Assembly: GCA_900766585.1 (NCBI GenBank)
Contig: CAAFVV010000012.1
Location: forward strand, 1 to 64,000
DNA length: 64,000 bases
From: Clostridia bacterium
GTDB lineage: Bacteria; Bacillota; Clostridia; Oscillospirales; Acutalibacteraceae
Direction: 5' to 3'
Shown: in pieces, positions 1 to 8,540 of the stretch
Numbering within the stretch: position 1 is the stretch's first letter
How the letters are laid out: every line of letters begins with the position of its first letter
The notes under the pieces: generated by a model
What the model saw: only the letters and a program-made list of their open reading frames with translations
Told to the model about the DNA's origin: nothing
The model's database searches: none
Position numbers and translations under genes: made by a program

Positions 1-51
1 CAGATCAACAATGATCAGCTCTCGCCGTGCATCTTTTCTCCAGTCTTCCAT
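1..51 (-). CDS. 5' end of an unidentified protein gene, cut by the window edge
   Basis: Only the first 17 codons are present, reading MEDWRKDARRELIIVDL. The start is chosen because an AAGGAGA ribosome binding site lies 12 nt upstream (64-70) and an extended -10 sequence lies just beyond it. The fragment is too short to assign a family. It is transcribed in the same direction as prs but is separated from it by a hairpin, so it is probably its own transcription unit. Confidence 0.6.
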   Translation of the reverse strand, partial: MEDWRKDARRELIIVDL

Positions 52-63
52 GAAATCACCCCG

Positions 64-77
64 TCTCCTTTATTATA
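64..77 (-). promoter_or_regulatory. Extended -10 promoter and ribosome binding site for the first gene
   Basis: Minus-strand TATAAT lies at 72-77, preceded by TGG (a TGn extended -10). AAGGAGA at 64-70 follows it closely, so the 5' leader would be very short. No good -35 is visible at 17 bp spacing, which is common for extended -10 promoters. Confidence 0.5.
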
Positions 78-116
78 CCAGAAACAGGGCCGTTTGGGTA
101 GTTTTTTGACAGGCTG

Positions 117-154
117 AAACGGCACTGCCGGGGAAATCCCCGGCAGTGCCGTTT
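117..154 (-). terminator. Hairpin terminator after prs
   Basis: A near-perfect inverted repeat (arms AAACGGCACTGCCGGGG and its complement, loop about 5 nt) lies 24 bp beyond the prs stop. The minus-strand tail is only moderately T-rich. The plus-strand side has a better T run (GTTTTTTGT), so it may act in both directions. Confidence 0.7.
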
Positions 155-177
155 TTTGTATTTTGTATGCTGAATGC

Positions 178-1323
178 TCAGCGATGGGCGTCGAGCAGCT
201 GCCGGATCTTCTTGTGCGGGTCGAGCAGCTGGGTGACGGAGATGTTGTGGTTGAGCGCGGCAATGTAGAACGCGATATATTTCGACATGTCCACCTCATG
301 ATACCACTCGCGGGAGAGCAGCTCGGGCGATTGATAAGTGAGGTTCGTGCCGAACACGCCGGAGATCATACCTTCGGCATAGGCTTTGTCGAAGCTGTCC
401 AGACCGTTTGTGAAGATGGGATAGGTGCTGTAGCAATAGATGTTGCCGGCATGGCGCTTCTTCAGCTCCTCGGCGATGTCGAGCATGGATTCGCCGGAGG
501 AGATGATGTCGTCGGCGATAAAGACATCCTTGCCCTCGACCGAATTGCCGAGATATTCGTGCGCAACAATGGGGTTACGGCCGTTGACGATCACGGAGTA
601 GTCGCGGCGCTTGTAGAACATGCCGAGATCGACACCGAGTGAGGAGGCATAGTACATATTCCGTCCGATCGCGCCCTCGTCGGGGGAGATGATCATAAAG
701 TTATCGTGGGTGGGATGGAAGTCTGGAATGTTGTTGAACAGCGCCTTGAGTACCTGATACGACGGCATCACATTGTCAAAGCCCATCAGCGGCACGGCGT
801 TCTGTACACGCGGATCGTGGGCGTCAAAGGATACGAGGTTTTTGACCCCCATGCTTTGCAGCTCCTGCAGCATAAATGCGCAGTCGAGTGACTCACGGTA
901 GGTGCGGCGGTGCTGACGGCCGCCGTAGAGAAGCGGCATGATGATACTGATACGGTTGGCTTTGCCTCCTGCCGCCTGAATGATGCGCTTGAGATCCTGA
1001 TAATGGTCGTCCGGAGACATCCGGTTTTCGCTGCCGAAGTAGTTATAGGTGCAGCTGTAATTGCCGACATCCACAAGAATAAACAGGTCATCGCCGCGAA
1101 TACTTTCGGTGATCAGACCCTTACTGTCGCCGGAGGAAAAGCGCGGGCACTGGTTGCCGACCTGGAACGTATCCACGTCGAGACCGCCCATTTTCGCCCA
1201 TTTCACCAAATAGGCGTTGACCTTTTCTCCCAGCGAAGCGGCGCTCTCCATCGAGATCAGCTTCAGCTCTGCCACGTTTTCCTGTTTTCCGAAAATATTA
1301 TCGGCTGTAATCACTTCGGACAT
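178..1323 (-). CDS. prs: Ribose-phosphate pyrophosphokinase (PRPP synthetase)
   Basis: This 381-residue protein makes PRPP from ribose 5-phosphate and ATP for nucleotide, His and Trp synthesis in the cytoplasm. Visible family features are the GGRQHRRTYRESLD segment, the FDAHDPRVQNAVPL segment and the PRPP-binding loop VFIADDIISSGESM near residue 265. It is longer than the classic form (about 315 residues), as in the longer PRPP synthetase subgroup of some Clostridia. The ATG is preceded by GGGAGA at suitable spacing. It is divergent from hflX and the deo genes; PRPP links it functionally to that nucleoside-salvage operon, though it is not part of it. Confidence 0.93.
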   Translation of the reverse strand: MSEVITADNIFGKQENVAELKLISMESAASLGEKVNAYLVKWAKMGGLDVDTFQVGNQCPRFSSGDSKGLITESIRGDDLFILVDVGNYSCTYNYFGSENRMSPDDHYQDLKRIIQAAGGKANRISIIMPLLYGGRQHRRTYRESLDCAFMLQELQSMGVKNLVSFDAHDPRVQNAVPLMGFDNVMPSYQVLKALFNNIPDFHPTHDNFMIISPDEGAIGRNMYYASSLGVDLGMFYKRRDYSVIVNGRNPIVAHEYLGNSVEGKDVFIADDIISSGESMLDIAEELKKRHAGNIYCYSTYPIFTNGLDSFDKAYAEGMISGVFGTNLTYQSPELLSREWYHEVDMSKYIAFYIAALNHNISVTQLLDPHKKIRQLLDAHR

Positions 1324-1357
1324 GCTTCATTCTCCCATCCTTTTGATTTCTCTATCA

Positions 1358-1366
1358 AGTATAGCA
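1358..1366 (-). promoter_or_regulatory. Extended -10 promoter for prs
   Basis: Minus-strand TGC-TATACT (TATACT at 1358-1363) lies 35 bp upstream of the prs ATG. The -35 region at 17 bp spacing is poor (TACCAT), so the call rests on the extended -10 and position. Confidence 0.45.
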
Positions 1367-1442
1367 TATCCCGTCGAAAAATGGTAGGGGAAATCCCCGG
1401 CAGCCGCCGCAGAAAAAAAGAAAAATTACCGGCCGCTAACTA

Positions 1443-1470
1443 TGGACAATGCACAATTCTTTGTTATAAT
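1443..1470 (+). promoter_or_regulatory. Promoter of the hflX-deo operon
   Basis: TGGACA (1443-1448), 16 bp spacer, then TATAAT (1465-1470) with TGT directly before it (extended -10). It lies 30 bp upstream of the hflX start and is followed by AAGGAGG at 1486-1492. Confidence 0.65.
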
Positions 1471-1499
1471 AGGGATAGGAACAAAAAGGAGGACTGTCG

Positions 1500-2759
1500 G
1501 TGATTGATCTGTCCATTCGTCCGGAGAACGCCATACTGGCGGCTGTGGACACAGGGGAATATGATGCTGAGGCGTCGATCGCAGAGCTGAAGGAACTGGC
1601 GGCAACGGCGGGGGCGGAGGTTGTCGGCGTGCTGATCCAGCGGCGCGAGGCGCCGGTGAAGGCGACGTTTTTCGGGTCGGGACGGCTTGCGGAGCTGGCG
1701 GAGGAGGCAAAGGCGCTCTCCGCCGATCTGGTGATCGTGGATGCGGAGCTGACGGCGACGCAGCACCGCAATATCGAGGACGCGCTGCCCTGCCGCGTGG
1801 TGGACCGCACGGCGCTGATTCTGGATATTTTTGCCGCCCGCGCCCGCTCGGCGGAGGGACGGCTGCAGGTGGAGCTGGCGCAGCTGCAATACCGCCTGCC
1901 GCGCCTGTCCGGCATCGGCACGGCACTGTCCCGTCAGGGCGGCGGTATCGGCACGCGCGGCCCCGGCGAGACCAAGCTCGAGACCGACCGGCGGTATATC
2001 CGTCGCCGGATCGCGGCTTTGCGTGAACAGCTTGCCGAGGTGGAGCGCGTCCGCACACAGCGGCGCGACCGCCGCCGCCGGGACGGTATCGTGACCGCGG
2101 CGATCGTCGGGTATACCAATGCGGGAAAATCCACGCTGCTCAACCGTTTGACGGATGCCGGCGTGCTGGCGGAGGATAAGCTGTTTGCTACGCTTGATCC
2201 GACGGCGCGCGCGCTGAAGCTGCCGGACGGGCGGCTTGTGATGCTGGTTGACACGGTCGGCTTTGTGCGGCGGCTGCCCCACCAGCTGGTACAGGCGTTC
2301 CGCTCAACGCTTGAGGAAGCCACGGAGGCGGATGTGCTGCTCGACGTCTGCGATGCATCGGACGCCGAGGCGGAGGAAAAGCTGCGCGTGACCTGTGAGC
2401 TTCTGCAGGAGTTAGGCTGCGGCGATACGCCGGTGATCCACGCGCTGAACAAGTGCGACAAGGCGGAGACGGTTCCGGAGGTGCCGGGCGTGTCCGTCCG
2501 GATCAGCGCGCTGACCGGCGAGGGGCTGCCGGAGCTTTTAGACGCGCTTGCTGCGGCGCTGCCGCCCGACCGGCGGCGAGTCACGCTTCTGCTGCCCTTT
2601 AAGGAGGGGGCGCTTGCCGAACAGTGCCGGCGCGAGGGCGCGGTCGAGCAGGAGGAATATGTTCCGCAGGGGCTGCGCATGACGGTGACGCTCGGCGCGC
2701 GGATGCTGACGCTGTGCCGCGACTATGTCGTCGGCGACGATGAACCAAGCGGCGAATAA
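1500..2759 (+). CDS. hflX: GTPase HflX, ribosome-associated
   Basis: HflX-family GTPase of 419 residues. These proteins bind the 50S subunit and can split stalled ribosomes under stress. The N-terminal HflX domain is followed by the signature GGGIGTRGPGETKLETDRR. The G domain has G1 GYTNAGKST (about 204-212), G3 DTVGF (about 250) and G4 NKCD (about 317). Start is GTG with AAGGAGG 7 nt upstream. Only 15 bp separate it from deoC, so it appears to lead the nucleoside-salvage operon, an unusual partner for which the sequence gives no functional reason. Confidence 0.93.
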   Translation: MIDLSIRPENAILAAVDTGEYDAEASIAELKELAATAGAEVVGVLIQRREAPVKATFFGSGRLAELAEEAKALSADLVIVDAELTATQHRNIEDALPCRVVDRTALILDIFAARARSAEGRLQVELAQLQYRLPRLSGIGTALSRQGGGIGTRGPGETKLETDRRYIRRRIAALREQLAEVERVRTQRRDRRRRDGIVTAAIVGYTNAGKSTLLNRLTDAGVLAEDKLFATLDPTARALKLPDGRLVMLVDTVGFVRRLPHQLVQAFRSTLEEATEADVLLDVCDASDAEAEEKLRVTCELLQELGCGDTPVIHALNKCDKAETVPEVPGVSVRISALTGEGLPELLDALAAALPPDRRRVTLLLPFKEGALAEQCRREGAVEQEEYVPQGLRMTVTLGARMLTLCRDYVVGDDEPSGE

Positions 2760-2774
2760 AGGAGGAAAAGCAGT

Positions 2775-3437
2775 ATGGATGAACGGACGATATTGGCGGC
2801 TGTGGATCATACGCTGCTGGATCCTGCGGCGACGTGGGAGCAGATCAAAGCCGTTTGCGACGACGGGATGCGGTATCACACCGCGACTGTCTGTATTCCG
2901 CAGAACCGGGTGCGCCGCGCGGCGGAATATCTGGCGGGACGGCTGCCCGTCTGCACCGTGATCGGCTTCCCGACGGGATGCCAGACGACGGCGGTCAAAT
3001 GTGCGGAAGCGGCGGACGCAGTCAAAAACGGCGCGACGGAGCTGGATATGGTGGTGCCGCTCGGACTGGTCAAGGAGAGACGCTATGCGGAAGTGACCGC
3101 GCAGATCCGCGCCGTGAAGGCGGCGGGCGAGGGGCGGCTTTTAAAGGTGATCATCGAGACCTGCCGCCTGACAGAGGAAGAAAAAATTGCGCTTTGCACA
3201 GTTGTGTCCGAGGCGGGCGCGGAGTTTATCAAGACATCGACCGGGTTTTCGACGGGCGGTGCGACCAAGGAGGACGTGGCGCTGCTTGTCCGGCATGTCG
3301 GGCCCGGCGTGCGCGTCAAGGCGGCGGGCGGTATCCGCACGCTTGCGGATGCCGAGGCTTTTCTGCGTCTGGGCGCTGCCCGGCTCGGAACCAGCGCCGT
3401 GGTGCGCCTGATCAAGGAAAAGGAGATGACGGTATGA
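2775..3437 (+). CDS. deoC: Deoxyribose-phosphate aldolase
   Basis: Cleaves 2-deoxyribose 5-phosphate to glyceraldehyde 3-phosphate and acetaldehyde, the last step of deoxynucleoside breakdown. Of 220 residues, the Schiff-base lysine is expected at K153 in FIKTSTGFSTGGAT, with the supporting lysine K182 in VKAAGGIR and D91 in ELDMVVPLG. An AAAGGAGG site precedes the ATG. Its stop overlaps the deoD start (ATGA), indicating translational coupling. Confidence 0.96.
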   Translation: MDERTILAAVDHTLLDPAATWEQIKAVCDDGMRYHTATVCIPQNRVRRAAEYLAGRLPVCTVIGFPTGCQTTAVKCAEAADAVKNGATELDMVVPLGLVKERRYAEVTAQIRAVKAAGEGRLLKVIIETCRLTEEEKIALCTVVSEAGAEFIKTSTGFSTGGATKEDVALLVRHVGPGVRVKAAGGIRTLADAEAFLRLGAARLGTSAVVRLIKEKEMTV

Positions 3438-4177
3438 GTTTGTCGGTACCGACCCCGCATATTGCGGCAAAGCCGGGCGATTTTGCCAAAACCGTGCTGA
3501 TGCCGGGTGATCCGCTGCGGGCACAGTTTGTGGCGGAGCAGTATCTGACCGATGCGCGTCTGGTGAACACGGTGCGCGGCGTGATGGGCTACACCGGATA
3601 TTGGCAGGGCGTTCCGGTTTCGGTGATGGCGAGCGGGATGGGGATTCCCTCCATAGGCATCTACGCCTATGAGCTGTACAACGGCTACGGTGTGGACAAT
3701 ATTCTGCGCATCGGCTCGGCGGGGGCGCTGCTGCCGCAGGTGCATGTGCGCGATCTCGTCTGCGGGATGAGCGCCTGCACCAATTCCGCCTTTGCCGCGC
3801 AGTTCGGACTGCCCGGCACGTTTGCGCCGACGGCATCCTATCCGCTTTTGCGCACGGTGGCGGATCTCGCCGGGGAGCGCGGGCTGCGCTGCCATGTCGG
3901 GATGCTGCTCTCCTCGGATACGTTTTACGGGGACGACGGCGATCTGCCTGCGGCGCGGCAGGCTAATGCACTGTGGGCAAAAATGGGCGTTCTGGCGGTG
4001 GAAATGGAGGCGGCGGGGCTGTACATGCAGGCGGCGCGCGCCGGGAAACAAGCGCTTGCGCTCTGCACAATTTCCGACAGCCTGGTGACCGGCGAAGCGC
4101 TTTCCTCTGCCGACCGGCAGACCGGTTTCGGGCAGATGATCGAGCTGGCGCTTTCGGCGGCGGTCTGTTGGGGGTGA
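3434..4177 (+). CDS. deoD: Purine-nucleoside phosphorylase, DeoD type
   Basis: Phosphorolysis of purine (deoxy)nucleosides to free base and (deoxy)ribose 1-phosphate, which DeoB then isomerises. The 247-residue length fits the hexameric DeoD family. Visible motifs are the phosphate-binding MPGDPLRA (23-30), RIGSAGAL (92-99), the substrate-binding VEMEAAGLY (189-197) and the ISDSLVTGE stretch with D215. The start at 3434 is chosen because its ATG overlaps the deoC TGA. The same frame is open farther upstream, but that part lies inside deoC and is not coding for this protein. Confidence 0.95.
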   Translation: MSLSVPTPHIAAKPGDFAKTVLMPGDPLRAQFVAEQYLTDARLVNTVRGVMGYTGYWQGVPVSVMASGMGIPSIGIYAYELYNGYGVDNILRIGSAGALLPQVHVRDLVCGMSACTNSAFAAQFGLPGTFAPTASYPLLRTVADLAGERGLRCHVGMLLSSDTFYGDDGDLPAARQANALWAKMGVLAVEMEAAGLYMQAARAGKQALALCTISDSLVTGEALSSADRQTGFGQMIELALSAAVCWG

Positions 4178-4181
4178 TGGG

Positions 4182-5354
4182 ATGAAGCGGGTGTTTTTGA
4201 TCGTGCTGGACAGCCTCGGCATCGGCGCGGCGCCTGATGCGGCGGAATTCGGAGATATCGGTGCCGACACGCTGGCGCGGATCAGCCGGTCGTCCCGTTT
4301 TTGCATTCCGACGCTGAAGCAATACGGGATCGGGCATATCGACGGGCTGTCCTATCTGGGGGTCGACGGACCGCTTTCGGCGGCAGTCGGCAGGCTGACC
4401 GAGCGTTCACGCGGAAAGGATACCACCATCGGGCACTGGGAGCTGGCGGGGCATATTTCCGACCGCCCTCTGCCGACCTATCCGCACGGATTCCCCGAGG
4501 AGGTGCTCGCGCCGTTTCGGCAGGCGACGGGGCGCGGTGTGCTGTGCAATGCGCCTGCCTCCGGCACGGCGGTGATCGAGCAATACGGCGAGATACACCG
4601 GCGTACCGGAGATCTGATCGTCTATACCTCAGCGGACAGCGTGTTTCAGATTGCCGCCCACGAGGAGGTCGTCCCGCCCGAGACGCTGTACACCTATTGC
4701 CGGGCGGCGCGGAAGATCCTCACCGGGCGGCACGGCGTGGGGCGGGTAATCGCCCGCCCGTTTATCGGCACGCCGGGACACTATACCCGCACGGCGCGGC
4801 GGCACGATTTTTCGCTTCCGCCGCCCGCGGTGCTGCTGCCGGAGGCGGTCAAACGGGCGGGATTGCGCAGTATCGGTGTCGGAAAGATCGGCGATATTTT
4901 TGCGGATGTGGGGCTGACGGACTCTGTTCGCACGACCGGAAACGCCGACGGACTTTTGCAGACGGAAAAGTGGATGCAGACCGATTTTACGGGGCTGTGC
5001 TTTGTGAATCTGGTGGATTTTGATATGCTGTACGGGCATCGGCAGGATATCGACGGCTATGCGGCGGCACTGTCGGCTTTTGACGATTGGCTCGGTGCGC
5101 ATCTGCCGCTTCTGCGCCCCGATGATGTGCTGATGATCACCGCCGACCACGGCTGTGATCCCGGTGATACCAGCACGGATCACACGCGGGAATACACGCC
5201 GTGGATGCTGTTTGGCCCGCGGGTGCGTCCCGTCAACCTCGGCACGCGTGCCACATTTGCCGACGTGGCGGCGACGGCTGCAAAGCTGCTCGGCGTGCCG
5301 CTGGATACCGTCGGCGTCAGCGCGGCGCGGCAGGCGGTGAAGGAGGAGCCATGA
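4182..5354 (+). CDS. deoB: Phosphopentomutase
   Basis: Interconverts (deoxy)ribose 1-phosphate and 5-phosphate, connecting the phosphorylases to DeoC. The 390-residue alkaline-phosphatase-superfamily enzyme starts MKRVFLIVLDSLGIGA with the metal-binding Asp. It has the phosphorylated Thr in GKDTTIGHWELAG (about residue 85) and metal ligands in ITADHGCDPGDTSTDHTRE. It begins 5 bp after deoD and overlaps cdd by 4 bp (ATGA). Confidence 0.96.
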   Translation: MKRVFLIVLDSLGIGAAPDAAEFGDIGADTLARISRSSRFCIPTLKQYGIGHIDGLSYLGVDGPLSAAVGRLTERSRGKDTTIGHWELAGHISDRPLPTYPHGFPEEVLAPFRQATGRGVLCNAPASGTAVIEQYGEIHRRTGDLIVYTSADSVFQIAAHEEVVPPETLYTYCRAARKILTGRHGVGRVIARPFIGTPGHYTRTARRHDFSLPPPAVLLPEAVKRAGLRSIGVGKIGDIFADVGLTDSVRTTGNADGLLQTEKWMQTDFTGLCFVNLVDFDMLYGHRQDIDGYAAALSAFDDWLGAHLPLLRPDDVLMITADHGCDPGDTSTDHTREYTPWMLFGPRVRPVNLGTRATFADVAATAAKLLGVPLDTVGVSAARQAVKEEP

Positions 5355-5764
5355 CAGCGGAGGAATTGCTCGACTGTGCGGAGACCGCCCGAAGGGCGAG
5401 CTACTGCCCCTATTCCGGATTTGCGGTGGGGGCGGCGCTGCTTGTGGAAAACGGGCAGGTGTTTTTAGGCTGCAATATCGAAAATGCGGCGTTTTCGCCG
5501 ACGCTGTGTGCGGAGCGCGTTGCTGTCGCCAAGGCGGTCAGCGAGGGCGTGACCCGCTTTGCCGCACTGGCGGTCGTCGGCGGCGCAAAGGAGGGGGCTG
5601 GCGGCTTCTGCCCGCCCTGCGGGGTCTGCCGCCAGCTTGTCCGCGAGTTTGCGGCGGATACGCTGCCGGTTTATCTGCGCGGCGAAGACGGCGGCGTGCG
5701 GGAATATACGCTCGCGCAGCTGCTGCCGGTCAGTTTTTTGCCGGCAGCATTAGAAAGGGGCTGA
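5351..5764 (+). CDS. cdd: Cytidine deaminase
   Basis: Deaminates cytidine and deoxycytidine to uridine and deoxyuridine, feeding the pyrimidine phosphorylase encoded next. This 137-residue protein is the small homotetrameric type. Zinc ligands are C53 in TLCAERVA (with catalytic E55) and C90 and C93 in PPCGVCRQ; NIENAAFSPT contacts the nucleoside. The start at 5351 overlaps the deoB stop and has GGAGGAG immediately upstream. Upstream in-frame sequence belongs to deoB. Confidence 0.95.
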   Translation: MTAEELLDCAETARRASYCPYSGFAVGAALLVENGQVFLGCNIENAAFSPTLCAERVAVAKAVSEGVTRFAALAVVGGAKEGAGGFCPPCGVCRQLVREFAADTLPVYLRGEDGGVREYTLAQLLPVSFLPAALERG

Positions 5765-5771
5765 ATCGGGT

Positions 5772-7031
5772 ATGCATATGGTGGAGCTGATCCGCAAAAA
5801 GCGGGACGGCGGCGTGATGACAGCAGAGGAGATCGCGTTTCTGATCCGCGGCTATGTCGCGGGCGATATTCCGGATCATCAGGTGTCTGCATGGCTGATG
5901 GCGGTGTATTTCCGCGGGATGAACGCCGGGGAAACGGCTTGCCTGACCCGCTGCATGACGGAGTCGGGCGAGACGCTTGATCTCTCCTGCTTCGGCAGAC
6001 TGTCGGTCGATAAGCATTCAACCGGCGGCGTCGGGGACAAGACGACGCTGATCGTGGCGCCGACTGTGGCGGCACTCGGCATGAAGATGGCAAAAATGTC
6101 CGGGCGGGGACTCGGGCACACCGGCGGCACCGTGGATAAGCTCGCCGCCATCCCCGGATTTCACACGCAGCTGACACCGCAGGAGATGATTGCGCAGGTG
6201 GAAAGGATCGGGGTCGCCGTGATCGGTCAGACCGAGCGCCTGACGCCCGCCGACCGGCTCTTGTATGCGCTGCGCGATGTGACGGCGACGGTGGACAGCC
6301 TGCCGCTGATTGCGTCAAGCATCATGAGCAAGAAGCTCGCGGCGGGTGCGCATAATATCGTACTGGACGTCAAGACCGGTTCCGGCGCGTTTATGCACCG
6401 GCGCGAGGATGCACAGCAGCTGGCACAGGCCATGACGGATATCGGCACCGCCTGCGGCCGTAATGTGTGCGCGCTGGTGACGGATATGGATGTGCCGCTC
6501 GGCAGCGCCGTGGGCAATGCTCTTGAGGTCAATGAGGCGGTGCATGTGCTGCGCGGTGAGGGGCCTGCCGATCTGTATGAGGTCTGTGTTGAACTGTCGG
6601 CGCAGCTTGCGCAGATGGCGCTGGAGCTTGCTCCTGATGAAGCCGCCCGGCGGGTGCGCGCTGCGCTGGCGGACGGCAGTGCCTTTTCCCGCTTTTTGCA
6701 GTGGATCGAGGCACAGGGCGGCGACCCGGCTAGCGTCAGCCGCCCGGGCGGCCTGCCGCACGCCGAAATAGCTGCTCCCGTCCTTGCTGCGGAGGACGGG
6801 GTGCTGCTGCGCATGAATGCGGAAACGGTCGGACGGGCAGCGATGCGGCTCGGCGGCGGACGGGAGAGAAAAGAGGACGAGATCGACCCGGGTGCAGGGC
6901 TGCTCCTGCACAAAAAGCCCGGCGAGCGTGTGTCGGCGGGTGAGCCGATCGCCACGCTGTACACCTCCCGTGCCGAGCGGGTCGGGGAGGCGAGCGAGAT
7001 GTTTCTCGCTGCCTGTGCTTTCGGAAAATGA
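5772..7031 (+). CDS. pdp: Pyrimidine-nucleoside phosphorylase
   Basis: Phosphorolysis of uridine, thymidine and deoxyuridine to base and (deoxy)ribose 1-phosphate. The 419-residue protein is slightly shorter than the usual 430-440. The start MHMVELIRKKRDGG matches the Bacillus Pdp N-terminus (MRMVDIIIKKQNG), which supports 5772 over the Met two codons later. Motifs are the phosphate-binding KHSTGGVGDKTTL, KMSGRGLGHTGGTVDKL and VKTGSGAFM. It is 7 bp after cdd and completes the salvage pathway. Confidence 0.94.
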   Translation: MHMVELIRKKRDGGVMTAEEIAFLIRGYVAGDIPDHQVSAWLMAVYFRGMNAGETACLTRCMTESGETLDLSCFGRLSVDKHSTGGVGDKTTLIVAPTVAALGMKMAKMSGRGLGHTGGTVDKLAAIPGFHTQLTPQEMIAQVERIGVAVIGQTERLTPADRLLYALRDVTATVDSLPLIASSIMSKKLAAGAHNIVLDVKTGSGAFMHRREDAQQLAQAMTDIGTACGRNVCALVTDMDVPLGSAVGNALEVNEAVHVLRGEGPADLYEVCVELSAQLAQMALELAPDEAARRVRAALADGSAFSRFLQWIEAQGGDPASVSRPGGLPHAEIAAPVLAAEDGVLLRMNAETVGRAAMRLGGGRERKEDEIDPGAGLLLHKKPGERVSAGEPIATLYTSRAERVGEASEMFLAACAFGK

Positions 7032-7072
7032 GAGATAAGCCCTGTGCTTTTGTTTGTTTGGAGGGGTGTGGC

Positions 7073-7918
7073 ATGAACAAAAAGACGGTCGGCGAATACC
7101 TGTGGATCTCTTTCGGAACGATCCTGCTGACGGCGGGCGTATATTTTTTCAAGATCCCGAACGGCTTTTCCACGGGCGGGGTCAGCGGCATCGGCACACT
7201 GCTCGGCAAGCTCACGGCGCTGACTCCCGCGACGTGGATTGCAGGGATCAATCTGCTGTGCCTGCTATTGGGCTTTTTGGTGCTGGGGCGGGAGACGGGG
7301 ATCCGCACGGTGTATTGCAGTCTCCTGTTTTCGGGGCTGACCAAGGTGTTTGAGCTTTTGTTTCCGCTCGATGCGCCGCTTACCGATCAGCCGCTTCTGG
7401 AGCTGGTCTACGCCATGCTGCTGACCTCGATCGGCTCAGCCGTGATCTTTCACTATTCCGCCTCATCCGGCGGGACGGACATCATAGCGCTGATCCTGAA
7501 AAAATACACGCACCTTAATGTCGGCAAATCGCTGCTGTGCGTGGACTTTGTGATAGCGGTCTCTGCCTTTTTCGTGTTCAGCATACCGATCGGGCTGTTT
7601 TCCGTGCTGGGGCTTTTCTGTAAGGCATTTCTTGTGGACGGGGTCATTGAAAGCATGAACAGCTGCAAGTATTTTATGGTCATCACGACGCATCCGGACG
7701 AGATCGCTGCCTACATAATGCAAAATCTTCATCACAGCGCTACACTGATCAAGGCTGTGGGCGCCTACTCCCACGATGAAAAAACGGCGCTGCACACGGT
7801 CTGCCGCCGGATCGAGGCAGTCAGGCTGCAAAAACGGGTATATGAAATCGACCCCGAGGCGTTTGTGATCATTACCACCAGCAGCGAAATTATCGGTCGA
7901 GGCTTCAGAGGAGTATAA
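7073..7918 (+). CDS. YitT family membrane protein with C-terminal DUF2179
   Basis: A 281-residue integral membrane protein with about five or six hydrophobic segments (GTILLTAGVYFFKIP, WIAGINLLCLLLGFLVLG and so on). Its cytoplasmic C-terminal DUF2179 domain begins around SCKYFMVITTHPDEIAAYI. The family is widespread in Firmicutes and its transport role is not settled. The start at 7073 is chosen because GGAGGGG lies 8 nt upstream; an earlier ATG at 7028 overlaps the pdp stop but has no good site. It is probably co-transcribed with the deo genes, but no mechanistic link is evident. Confidence 0.85.
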   Translation: MNKKTVGEYLWISFGTILLTAGVYFFKIPNGFSTGGVSGIGTLLGKLTALTPATWIAGINLLCLLLGFLVLGRETGIRTVYCSLLFSGLTKVFELLFPLDAPLTDQPLLELVYAMLLTSIGSAVIFHYSASSGGTDIIALILKKYTHLNVGKSLLCVDFVIAVSAFFVFSIPIGLFSVLGLFCKAFLVDGVIESMNSCKYFMVITTHPDEIAAYIMQNLHHSATLIKAVGAYSHDEKTALHTVCRRIEAVRLQKRVYEIDPEAFVIITTSSEIIGRGFRGV

Positions 7919-7963
7919 GCACAGTACGGGGAAATAACGGGGATTTTGAGGAGAAACAAATAC

Positions 7964-8473
7964 ATGAAACGATCTGTACAGGAGAAATTTCTGAATCCGG
8001 CGGTCATGCTGCTGTTCGGGCTGCTGCTCGGCGCGGCTTCGCGCCTGTTTGATCTGTATACCGCTCTGCTGGGCGACATATTCTCGCAGATGGCGATCTG
8101 GATCCTGTTGGGCACGCTGATCGCCGTATACAGCCCCACGAAAAAGCGCGCCATGCTGAATATTCTGCCGTTTTGTCTCGGTATGCTCGTCACCTATTAC
8201 GCGGTGGCAATCCTCACAAAGGGTGTATACGGGCGGGCGTATATCATCGGCTGGACGGTGTTTGCGCTGTTCTCGCCGCTGCTGGCGTATCTGACGTGGA
8301 TGACCAAGCAGCCGGGCGTTTGGCCAAAGCTGATTGCGGCGGGCGTTTTGGGCGTGTCGCTGTATTCGAGCCTGTTCCTGTTCGGCGGGTTCCATCTCTA
8401 CGATGCCGTGATCAACCTGCTGCTCGCCTACATCCTGTTTTTCCAAAAGATCGACCGGACAAGTAGTAAATAA
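7964..8473 (+). CDS. Small integral membrane protein, function unknown
   Basis: A 169-residue protein with roughly five hydrophobic segments (PAVMLLFGLLLGAASRLF, MAIWILLGTLIAVY, ILPFCLGMLVTYYAVAIL, IIGWTVFALFSPLLAYL, LIAAGVLGVSLYSSLFLFG). The family was not recognised. GAGGAG 10 nt upstream supports the ATG at 7964; a TTG six codons earlier is possible. It follows yitT by 45 bp and is followed by a strong hairpin, so it may be the last gene of that operon. Confidence 0.7.
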   Translation: MKRSVQEKFLNPAVMLLFGLLLGAASRLFDLYTALLGDIFSQMAIWILLGTLIAVYSPTKKRAMLNILPFCLGMLVTYYAVAILTKGVYGRAYIIGWTVFALFSPLLAYLTWMTKQPGVWPKLIAAGVLGVSLYSSLFLFGGFHLYDAVINLLLAYILFFQKIDRTSSK

Positions 8474-8489
8474 ACAGCCGAAAACAGAC

Positions 8490-8526
8490 GATCCCCCCGC
8501 CTGCCCTTGCGGCAGGCGGGGGGATC
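8490..8526 (+). terminator. Strong hairpin between convergent genes
   Basis: A perfect 16-bp stem (arms GATCCCCCCGCCTGCC and complement, 5-nt loop) lies between the membrane protein gene and potD, which converge. There is no clear T tract on the plus side and only a weak one (GTCTGTTTT) on the minus side. Termination in both directions is inferred from position and stability. Confidence 0.6.
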
Positions 8527-8540
8527 TGCATAGCTGATCG

